Below, in pieces: positions 52,334 through 58,848 of a stretch of 58,848 nt of DNA. The notes below the pieces were generated by a model that did no database searches, had not been told where the DNA came from, and was given only the letters and a program-made list of their open reading frames with translations. A program made the position numbers and the translations under genes. The stretch is taken from contig CALZAE010000006.1 in NCBI GenBank assembly GCA_945612235.1, forward strand, positions 1-58,848, read 5' to 3'. This DNA comes from an uncultured Gammaproteobacteria bacterium. GTDB lineage: Bacteria; Pseudomonadota; Gammaproteobacteria; Pseudomonadales; Pseudomonadaceae. The stretch's first letter is position 1; every line of letters starts with the position of its first letter.

Positions 52334-52998
52334 TTCGTTTTGAGCAGGTCGAAAAGCGTTATGCCAATGGCCATGTGGGTTTGCATGAGCTGAGCTTTCG
52401 TGTGCGCCGTGGTGAGTTTTTATTTGTCACCGGTCACTCAGGTGCCGGTAAAAGTACCATGCTGCGTTTGCTGTTAGCGATGGAGCGCCCTACCGGCGGC
52501 AAGTTATTGCTGGCCGGACAAGACCTCGCAAAAATTCGTAATTCACAGATTCCGTTTTTACGTCGCCAGATTGGCGTGGTGTTTCAAAATCACCAGCTGC
52601 TGTTTGACCGTAGTGTGTTTGCTAACGTGGCGCTGCCACTGCAAATTCTGGGCTTGCCGCAAGATGAAATCAATCAGCGTGTTAGTTTAGCCTTGGAGCG
52701 GGTGAGCCTGAAAGAAAAAGCGCTGCAAGCACCAGCGGACTTATCCACAGGTCAACAGCAGCGCGTGGGGATTGCGCGCGCGATTGTGCATCAGCCCGCT
52801 CTTTTGCTCGCGGATGAGCCCACCGGTAACTTAGACCCGCGCTTGGCGGCAGAAATTATGGCGGTGTTTGAAGATATTAACCAGTTGGGCACCACCGTCT
52901 TGATTGCCAGTCACGATTTGGCCCTGATTGCGCGGATGCGTCATCGTATGCTGACTTTGCAGCGTGGTCGTTTAATTGGCGATGGAGAAGCAGGCTAA
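52330..52998 (+). CDS. ftsE: Cell division ATP-binding protein FtsE
   Basis: A 222-aa ABC ATPase that works with FtsX to activate septal cell-wall hydrolases. Walker A GHSGAGKST (35-43), Q-loop VVFQNHQLLFDRSVFANVAL, Walker B LLLADEPTGNLD (158-169), switch IASHDL. The ABC signature, normally LSGGE in FtsE, reads LSTGQ (138-142): Gly to Thr and Glu to Gln. The rest is typical. It overlaps ftsY (ATGA) and ftsX (TAATG). Confidence 0.97.
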   Translation: MIRFEQVEKRYANGHVGLHELSFRVRRGEFLFVTGHSGAGKSTMLRLLLAMERPTGGKLLLAGQDLAKIRNSQIPFLRRQIGVVFQNHQLLFDRSVFANVALPLQILGLPQDEINQRVSLALERVSLKEKALQAPADLSTGQQQRVGIARAIVHQPALLLADEPTGNLDPRLAAEIMAVFEDINQLGTTVLIASHDLALIARMRHRMLTLQRGRLIGDGEAG

Positions 52999-54014
52999 TG
53001 TGCGCAGCTAAAATTACTCCGGATCAACCGGGTGAGCGCGTTGGCGCAACCAGCAAGAATCAAGTGGCTGATAGCCTGTCGGATAACCGCGGCTTTGCTA
53101 ATCAATTTCGTGCATGGGTTGAAAACCACCGAGCCAGTTGCAAAGACAGTATCAATCGCTTAGTACGCCAACCCTTAGGTAGCTTTTTTACCTGCTTGGT
53201 GATGGCTGTCGCCTTAAGTTTGCCCATGGGTTTAGCGCTGCTGCTGGAAAACGTCAGTCAATTGGGTGGCTCATGGCAGCGTGCGGCACAAATCTCTATG
53301 TATTTAGAACTGGATGCCGGTGATACCTACGGTGAGTTGCTGCGCGATAAAATTGCTGAGCATGAGCATGTTGCAGAGGCGCAGTGGATCAGTCGTGAAC
53401 AAGCCCTAGCTGAGTTCCAAGAGCAGTCTGGCTTAGGTGATGCGTTGCGTGAGCTGCCAGATAATCCATTGCCCGGTAGTATCTTAGTCACGCCCGAAGT
53501 GATTGATAAAGACACTTTGGTGGCCTTGCTCGCTGAGCTGAAAGCCATGCCAAAGGTGCAGCAAGCTCAGCTTGATTTAATATGGATTGAGCGTTTAGCA
53601 GCCATTTTACATATGGGTGAGCACTTTATTTTCGCTTTATCAGTCCTATTGATCGCCGCATTACTTTTGGTAGTGGGGAATACGATTCGCCTGCATATTG
53701 AGAATCGCCGCATTGAGATTGAAGTGATTAAGCTCGTGGGTGGTACTGACGGCTATGTACGACGCCCGTTTCTCTATATGGGTGTGCTCTATGGCTTAGT
53801 TGGTGGCGTATTAGCTTGGGTATTATTGGCCTTTGGTTTGCAATGGCTCAATGACTCAGTGGTGCAGTTAGCGCAGCTGTATGGCAGTGACTTCAGTTTG
53901 TCGGGTGTACCAATCGAAGATGGCTTTTCCTTGTTACTTGGTGCAGTATTGTTAGGTTACATAGGTGCCTGGTTAGCTGTGGCACGGCACTTGCGGGAAT
54001 TATTACCGCGTTAG
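52998..54014 (+). CDS. ftsX: Cell division protein FtsX
   Basis: A 338-aa inner-membrane protein with a long cytoplasmic N-terminus, TM1 (GSFFTCLVMAVALSLPMGLA, about 60-80), a periplasmic extracellular-loop domain (AQISMYLELDAGDTYGELLR onward) and three C-terminal TMs (IFALSVLLIAALLLVVGNTI and later). It transmits ATP hydrolysis by FtsE to periplasmic EnvC-type activators. Translation is coupled to ftsE by a TAATG overlap. Confidence 0.96.
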   Translation: MCAAKITPDQPGERVGATSKNQVADSLSDNRGFANQFRAWVENHRASCKDSINRLVRQPLGSFFTCLVMAVALSLPMGLALLLENVSQLGGSWQRAAQISMYLELDAGDTYGELLRDKIAEHEHVAEAQWISREQALAEFQEQSGLGDALRELPDNPLPGSILVTPEVIDKDTLVALLAELKAMPKVQQAQLDLIWIERLAAILHMGEHFIFALSVLLIAALLLVVGNTIRLHIENRRIEIEVIKLVGGTDGYVRRPFLYMGVLYGLVGGVLAWVLLAFGLQWLNDSVVQLAQLYGSDFSLSGVPIEDGFSLLLGAVLLGYIGAWLAVARHLRELLPR

Positions 54015-54142
54015 TAGTAAAGCTTGATGGGATAAGGGTTTGCGCGAATTTACGCAGCGCAGATAGATGGAACTTTTTGGCACTATTGCCATCTTATATA
54101 TAATTGTATTATTAAGATATTGTCACCCGTTGGAGGATATTT

Positions 54143-55003
54143 ATGACCACCACGACCGCATTACAAACGGCGCAAATGCTCAGCCCAGGTGCTAACCTGC
54201 AGGCCTATGTGCATTCTGTGAACTCGATTCCGGTGTTGTCCGTTGAACAAGAACGTGACCTAGGCGAGCGTTTGTATTATCACCAAGATTTAGATGCTGC
54301 GCGCCAAATGGTAATGGCCCACTTACGTTTTGTGGTGCATATCGCGCGCAGTTATTCAGGCTATGGCCTGCCGCAAGGCGATTTAATCCAAGAAGGTAAC
54401 GTTGGCCTGATGAAGGCAGTAAAGCGTTTTAACCCAGAGATGGGTGTGCGTTTAGTATCTTTTGCAGTGCACTGGATTAAAGCTGAAATTCACGAGTATG
54501 TGTTGCGTAACTGGCGCATCGTTAAAGTAGCGACCACTAAAGCGCAGCGTAAATTATTCTTTAATTTGCGTAGCCAGAAAAAACGTTTAGCGTGGTTGAC
54601 CAATGATGAAGTGACTGCCGTAGCCGACTCTTTAGGTGTGGAAGCACGCGAAGTGCGCGAGATGGAAAGCCGCTTAACCGGTCATGATATGTCCTTTGAT
54701 CCGTCAGATAGTGACGATGATGAAAGCGCTTATCAGTCGCCCGCCAACTACTTAGAAGATCACAGTTATGATCCAGCCTTGCAGTTGGAAGCCTCGGATC
54801 AAACTGAGAATGACAGCAGTAGTTTGCATGAAGCACTCAGTGAACTGGATGAGCGCAGCCGTGATATTTTGCAGCAGCGTTGGCTATCCGATGAAAAAGT
54901 TACGCTGCATGATTTAGCCGCGCAATATGGCGTGTCTGCTGAGCGTATTCGCCAGTTAGAAAAAAATGCCATGAAGAAGCTTAAAGGCAGTATTGCTGCT
55001 TAA
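54143..55003 (+). CDS. rpoH: RNA polymerase heat-shock sigma factor RpoH
   Basis: A 286-aa sigma-32. Region 2: [20 protein letters not shown] then [20 protein letters not shown]; RpoH box segment [20 protein letters not shown]; region 4 [20 protein letters not shown] and [18 protein letters not shown]. It directs heat-shock transcription. GGAGG lies 6 nt upstream of ATG 54143. The 128-bp leader after ftsX is AT-rich; the 5' mRNA may fold as a thermosensor as in E. coli, which I did not fold. Confidence 0.97.
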   Translation: MTTTTALQTAQMLSPGANLQAYVHSVNSIPVLSVEQERDLGERLYYHQDLDAARQMVMAHLRFVVHIARSYSGYGLPQGDLIQEGNVGLMKAVKRFNPEMGVRLVSFAVHWIKAEIHEYVLRNWRIVKVATTKAQRKLFFNLRSQKKRLAWLTNDEVTAVADSLGVEAREVREMESRLTGHDMSFDPSDSDDDESAYQSPANYLEDHSYDPALQLEASDQTENDSSSLHEALSELDERSRDILQQRWLSDEKVTLHDLAAQYGVSAERIRQLEKNAMKKLKGSIAA

Positions 55004-55024
55004 GAGTGATCCAGCGGGTGACAC

Positions 55025-55053
55025 AAAGGCGACTTTCAACAGTCGCCTTTTTT
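55025..55053 (+). terminator. Rho-independent terminator of rpoH
   Basis: AAAGGCGACT (55025-55034) pairs with AGTCGCCTTT around a 6-nt loop and is followed by T residues. Confidence 0.95.
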
Positions 55054-55166
55054 ATTGCTTGCAGGCCGACTCAACACTGTTGCTGCTGCCGAGAGCCTGT
55101 TTTAGCATGGCTGTATGACTGCGCGCTGAGCGCGATGGCCAGATCAGCACTGAATGAGGTCAAGGT

Positions 55167-55874
55167 ATGCCGCAATCTGTATTAATTATCGGTGGTAGCA
55201 GTGGCATTGGTCAGGCGATAGCGCAGCAGTCCAGTGCAGAAGGTGCGGTGGTCAGCGTGATTAGCCGCCAAGCAGCGCCTATTGCGAGTCCATGGTTTTG
55301 GTATCAAGATGCGCTGCAGAGTCAGCACAGCAGTCAAGATTGCATTGAGCAGGCTTTACAGCATAAGCCCGATACCATTGTGATCTGTAATGGCGTTTTG
55401 CATGATGCACAAGGCTTGCCTGAGAAGACCATTCGCCATCTAGACAGCGCCATTCTCACTCAGCGTTTACAGAGCAATGTGGTGATTCCTGCGCAGTATT
55501 TACAGGCTTTATTTCGTTATCTAAGTCGCACCCCGCAGATTAAAGTTTTGGTGCTCAGTGCGAAAGTCGGCAGTATTACCGATAACCAGTTAGGCGGTTG
55601 GTACAGCTATCGCATGAGTAAAGCTGCGCTGAATATGCTGGTGAAAAACCTCAGTTTAGAAGTGCAGCGCCTCAATCCCAGTGCCAGTATTGTGACTGTG
55701 CATCCGGGGACCACGGATACAGCCTTATCCGAGCCTTTCCAAAGCAATCTACCGACTGGGCAATTACAAACCACAGCACACACCGCGCAGCGCCTACTCC
55801 AAGTGCGTGATGCGCTCACACCCCAGCACAGTGGTAACTTACTCAACTGGGATGCGAGTATCTTGCCGTTTTAA
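55167..55874 (+). CDS. SDR family oxidoreductase (C-factor-like)
   Basis: A 235-aa SDR. Cofactor loop IIGGSSGIGQAIAQQ near residue 7, ICNGVLHD instead of NNAG, active-site Ser in VLSAKVGSI and intact YSYRMSK, with C-terminus TPQHSGNLLNWDASILPF typical of the CsgA/C-factor-like SDRs of gammaproteobacteria. The reaction is unknown. It follows the rpoH terminator and has its own promoter region; the pentapeptide-repeat gene lies 35 nt downstream and may be co-transcribed. Confidence 0.87.
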   Translation: MPQSVLIIGGSSGIGQAIAQQSSAEGAVVSVISRQAAPIASPWFWYQDALQSQHSSQDCIEQALQHKPDTIVICNGVLHDAQGLPEKTIRHLDSAILTQRLQSNVVIPAQYLQALFRYLSRTPQIKVLVLSAKVGSITDNQLGGWYSYRMSKAALNMLVKNLSLEVQRLNPSASIVTVHPGTTDTALSEPFQSNLPTGQLQTTAHTAQRLLQVRDALTPQHSGNLLNWDASILPF

Positions 55875-55909
55875 ATCTATGCATGTTAAGCATGTAAGTT
55901 GAGGTGGTA

Positions 55910-56509
55910 TTGAACACAATCGAGAGTCAGCAGCAGTATTTTCAAGAGACCTTTAAGGGCTTAGATCTGCAAGATTTAGTCTGCCTGGGCACTGAATTTG
56001 AAGAGTGCAGTTTTATTGACTGTAACTTTACCAGTGCTGTGTTTGAAAACTGTAACTTTATGAACTGCAGCTTTCGCGGTTGCCAATTAAGCTTAATCAG
56101 TGTGCCGTATTCACGCTTGTTTGAGTTGAGCTTTGTGGAGTGTAAGTTGGTTGGCGTGGATTGGACACGCGCCAATTGGTCGGCCTATCACAAAGATTTT
56201 GAAATCAGCTTTCGCCAATGCATCCTCAATGACTCATCATTTTTTGGCCTGACGCTGCAAGCGCTGGTGCTGGATGAATGCAAAGTGCAGGATGTGGATT
56301 TTCGCGAAGGTGATTTCTCCCATGCGGTGATGACCTACAGCGATTTTACCCACAGCCTATTTATGCGCACTAATTTACAGTCTGCGAACTTCACTGAGTC
56401 AACCCAGTACGCGATTAATATTTTAGAAAACCAAGTGCAAGGTGCGAAGTTTTCTAAACATGAAGCAGTGTATTTGCTCGAAGGCCTAGGAATTGAGTTG
56501 GTGGATTAA
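55910..56509 (+). CDS. Pentapeptide-repeat protein
   Basis: A 199-aa right-handed beta-helix protein. Repeats of the A(D/N)LXX type run from about residue 25: FEECSFIDCNFTSAVFENCN then FMNCSFRGCQL, and again from about 95: FRQCILNDSSFFGLTLQALV, DVDFREGDFSHAVMTYSDFT. The two-block arrangement and length resemble Qnr/McbG-like gyrase-protecting proteins, but this is only structural similarity. TTG 55910 is preferred as start (GAGG 6 nt upstream) over GTG 55904. Confidence 0.82.
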   Translation: MNTIESQQQYFQETFKGLDLQDLVCLGTEFEECSFIDCNFTSAVFENCNFMNCSFRGCQLSLISVPYSRLFELSFVECKLVGVDWTRANWSAYHKDFEISFRQCILNDSSFFGLTLQALVLDECKVQDVDFREGDFSHAVMTYSDFTHSLFMRTNLQSANFTESTQYAINILENQVQGAKFSKHEAVYLLEGLGIELVD

Positions 56510-56512
56510 ACT

Positions 56513-56541
56513 TTGCTGCTAGGTTGGTGCTCTAGCAGCAA
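56513..56541. terminator. Bidirectional hairpin between convergent genes
   Basis: TTGCTGCTAG (56513-56522) pairs with CTAGCAGCAA (56532-56541) in the gap between the pentapeptide-repeat gene and the convergent SLC13 permease gene. Confidence 0.7.
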
Positions 56542-56574
56542 GGCTTTACATGTTAATAACGAATGCATGGTTGT

Positions 56575-58341
56575 TTAAAACGGCCAAAACATCGGAATAA
56601 AGATCACGCCCAGCACCCAGAAGATCATATTCAGCGGTAAGCCGATTTTAATAAAATCGCTGAATTTATAGCCACCTGCGCTATAGACCATCATATTGGT
56701 TTGATAACCGACTGGGGTCATAAAGCTGGTTGAAGCGGCGAAGGTGATCGCAATTAAAAAGGGTGTTGGGTCAGCGCCCATCAGTTGTGCAGTAGAAAAG
56801 CCGATGGGTGTGAGCAGCACGGCAGCAGCAGAGTTACTCATCAGTTCGCCCAGCGCCAGTGCCATTAAATACAGTGCAGCTAACACCACATGGGGTCCGA
56901 GATGGCTGACCAAGCCAATGCTGTTATCCACTAAAAACTGGGCGGCGCCGCTGCTGCTCATGGCAATCCCCAGCGGTAAGAGACCGGCGATTAGGATCAC
57001 AATTGACCAGTCGGTACTTTCATACACATCATCAGCATGAATACAGCCTGCGAGCGTCATCACTACCGCGCCTGTCAGTGCAGACAGGGCAATAGGCAAC
57101 CAGCCTAGTGCTGCTATGGTCACGACTGCCGCCATCACCGCAACGGCAAAAGGTGCGCGCCAACCGTAATCTAAGCTGGCCTCACGCTGAGAAATAACAA
57201 TCACACTTTTATCTTTACGTAGAGCAGCTAAGTCTTTTTCCGGTAGCGCCATCAGCAAAATATCACCGATGCGCAACCGTAAACTATTGAGCTGTGTACG
57301 CACTACTTGGCCACGCCGTTGCACACCTAAAACCGAAGCGTTGTAGCGCCAACTGCGATTTAATACTGCGAGTAAACGCCCCGCCGCACGCGACTGTGGA
57401 GCAATCATGACTTCAGCTAACACAGATTTATCTTGTTTTTCACCTTTGAGCTGAAAGTCAGTTTTGGTATTAAAGTCAAGCTTTTGCTCATCTTTAAGGG
57501 TTTCCAAGTCTGACCAGACGCCGCGCGTCAGTAAAATATCCCCTTCTTGCAGCTCTTGGGTACGTGGTGACCAGTATTTCTCACCCTCACGCAGCAACTC
57601 TAATACATATACATTGTAGTTTTTACTCAGCTGGGCTTGCTCGACAGTACTGCCGAGTAATTTTGATTCAGCGCTGATTTTCAGCTCGGTAATATAGTGG
57701 CCAAACTCATAAAGGTTATCTAAATCGGCACTGCGTACATCAGGTAATAACCAGCGGCCGAAGATCAGTAGATACAAGCAACCTGCCGTGGCGCAGATAG
57801 CTGCTAAAGGTAAAAACTCAAACATACTAAAACCGCTATGGCCTAAATCTTTAGCCACTGAGTTCACTAGCAGGTTGGTTGAGGAGCCAATTAAGGTAAA
57901 GACGCCGGCCATTTGTGCGACATAGGACAGCGGGATTAAGGTCTTGGAGGGGGTTAAGCCAACTTTTAAGCTGGCAGCAATCACAATCGGAATAAAAATC
58001 GCCACCACCGCAGTGTTGTTGATAAAGGGCGCAATCAGCAAAATTAAGGCAAACAGCATCAGCAAAAATTGTAAGGGTGAACGTGCGGTGCCCAGCATTT
58101 TTTGAATACCGCTTAGCGCTCCACTGTTTTGTAATCCAGCCGCCAGAATAAACATAGCCGCCACAGTGATGGTGGCAGGGTTACTGAAACCGCTCAGTGC
58201 TTGGCTGGGACTGACTAAATCAAGCAGCGTTAAGCTGACCAGTACCAGTACCGCAATGGCATCGACACGGAGTTTTTCGCTAATAAATAACGCCATGGAT
58301 GACACAGTAATGAGCAAAACCAGAAAAATTTCTAAGGTCAT
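56575..58341 (-). CDS. SLC13/DASS-type permease with two TrkA-C domains
   Basis: A 588-aa inner-membrane transporter of the ArsB/NhaD-DASS superfamily. About five N-terminal TMs, then two TrkA_C (RCK_C) cytosolic domains at about 205-375 (LLREGEKYWSPRTQELQEGD and LRLRIGDILLMALPEKDL), then about six TMs. The SSTNLLVNSVAKDLG and ATSFMTPVGYQTN segments are the substrate/sodium-binding signatures. Anion substrates such as sulfate or dicarboxylates are usual; which is unknown. 58342-58672 holds no gene that I can see. Confidence 0.9.
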   Translation of the reverse strand: MTLEIFLVLLITVSSMALFISEKLRVDAIAVLVLVSLTLLDLVSPSQALSGFSNPATITVAAMFILAAGLQNSGALSGIQKMLGTARSPLQFLLMLFALILLIAPFINNTAVVAIFIPIVIAASLKVGLTPSKTLIPLSYVAQMAGVFTLIGSSTNLLVNSVAKDLGHSGFSMFEFLPLAAICATAGCLYLLIFGRWLLPDVRSADLDNLYEFGHYITELKISAESKLLGSTVEQAQLSKNYNVYVLELLREGEKYWSPRTQELQEGDILLTRGVWSDLETLKDEQKLDFNTKTDFQLKGEKQDKSVLAEVMIAPQSRAAGRLLAVLNRSWRYNASVLGVQRRGQVVRTQLNSLRLRIGDILLMALPEKDLAALRKDKSVIVISQREASLDYGWRAPFAVAVMAAVVTIAALGWLPIALSALTGAVVMTLAGCIHADDVYESTDWSIVILIAGLLPLGIAMSSSGAAQFLVDNSIGLVSHLGPHVVLAALYLMALALGELMSNSAAAVLLTPIGFSTAQLMGADPTPFLIAITFAASTSFMTPVGYQTNMMVYSAGGYKFSDFIKIGLPLNMIFWVLGVIFIPMFWPF

Positions 58342-58672
58342 AAACGTCTCGTATAATAATTTTTATAACAGATCGAGTTATGTTGCACAGGCTTGAACAC
58401 TACTATCGCTGTTAGTGGCTGGTTTGTCTCGTTATTAACCAGCAGGCTCTGTTTGCTATGCAGTAGTAGATCTCATTGAGAATGGCACTGGCAAGCCACA
58501 ATCGTGCGAAAAGTCATGGACGAACTTGTCAGTAATAGCTCTTAGAAATCTTTCATTGAGCTAATTTATTGCCAATAGAACTTCGATATTTTTTGTGTGG
58601 CGAGGTGTATAGCACGTCACACCAGCACCGATTAAGGTGCTAGCGCAAACTGCTCTGTAGTGAGGAGTGTAT

Positions 58673-58848
58673 TTAAGGGTCAGGTATGGCTTGCTGGGCA
58701 AAGTGGTTAGCGATAACGCACATACCCATGGCGGCTAAGCCCAGAACCAGCAGAGCTATGGGTAGTGTAAACAGCGAGGGTGCTGCAAGCAGGCTGGCAA
58801 TAAAGCCAATGGTGGCCGCCAGTAAAAACTGCATAAAGCCCATTAAGG
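58673..58848 (-). CDS. 3' end of a Bcr/CflA-like multidrug efflux MFS transporter
   Basis: The last 58 codons of a minus-strand gene that runs out of the window. They read LMGFMQFLLAATIGFIASLL then AAPSLFTLPIALLVLGLAAM and end in NHFAQQAIPDP and TAA. The two hydrophobic helices with MGFMQF are typical of TM11-TM12 of Bcr/CflA-family drug exporters. The start lies beyond position 58848. Confidence 0.65.
   Translation of the reverse strand, partial: LMGFMQFLLAATIGFIASLLAAPSLFTLPIALLVLGLAAMGMCVIANHFAQQAIPDP

Noticed and set aside
1-58848. CRISPR arrays, toxin-antitoxin pairs, phage genes
   Set aside because: No regularly spaced direct repeats of CRISPR size and no recognisable toxin-antitoxin or phage structural genes were seen.

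Overview
The window looks like chromosome of a gammaproteobacterium of the Pseudomonadaceae, probably one of the moderate-GC lineages (base composition is near 50 percent; the genus is not decided). The evidence is Pseudomonas-type gene order: ftsY-ftsE-ftsX-rpoH divergent from two M16 peptidases and rsmD; a ygfB-pepP-ubiH-ubiI operon divergent from a TIGR02449 gene, zapA, 6S RNA and the formyltetrahydrofolate cyclo-ligase gene; and an HlyD/double-ATPase/permease exporter next to a small membrane protein, as in P. aeruginosa.

Positions 1-13330 are an accessory region ending at a tRNA-Arg(CCG) gene. It holds a minus-strand operon (DUF1214 protein, sulfotransferase, an SDR without the catalytic Tyr, and the decayed remains of a haloalkane dehalogenase-like gene), a divergent LuxR-type regulator, an NTF2-like protein, a DHH phosphoesterase, a complete IS66 element with 8-bp target duplications, an SRPBCC + SDR pair and an IS256-family transposase. 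The enzyme families suggest catabolism of a hydrophobic, possibly sulfated or halogenated compound, but the substrate cannot be read from sequence. The tRNA-Arg locus is rearranged: an intact gene, a 5' half and an inverted 3' half lie within 300 bp.

Positions 13600-22950 carry an unknown helical/coiled-coil protein and a minus-strand corrinoid operon: cobU, cbiB, cobC-type decarboxylase, btuF, btuC, btuD, cobO, cobQ, bluB. It joins corrinoid uptake, adenosylation, amidation, aminopropanol attachment and lower-ligand synthesis. No corrin-ring genes are present here. The CobQ glutaminase nucleophile position is Ser instead of Cys.

Positions 23000-34300 hold single-gene units: a YjiK-like protein, a dCache-GGDEF diguanylate cyclase, a second NTF2-like gene divergent from a trimethylamine monooxygenase (Tmm) homologue, a truncated AlbA_2 fragment, a Trp-rich small protein, a NifX-like protein, an SDR, a Kdo hydroxylase, NfsB, a YigZ/IMPACT protein and an orphan Fe(3+)-binding protein.

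Positions 34500-58848 are mostly core genome: ubiquinone hydroxylases, pepP, ygfB, zapA, ssrS, ygfA, the exporter, a lipid A acyltransferase, rsmD, the M16 pair, ftsYEX, rpoH, an SDR, a pentapeptide-repeat protein, an SLC13 permease and the 3' end of a Bcr/CflA-like transporter.
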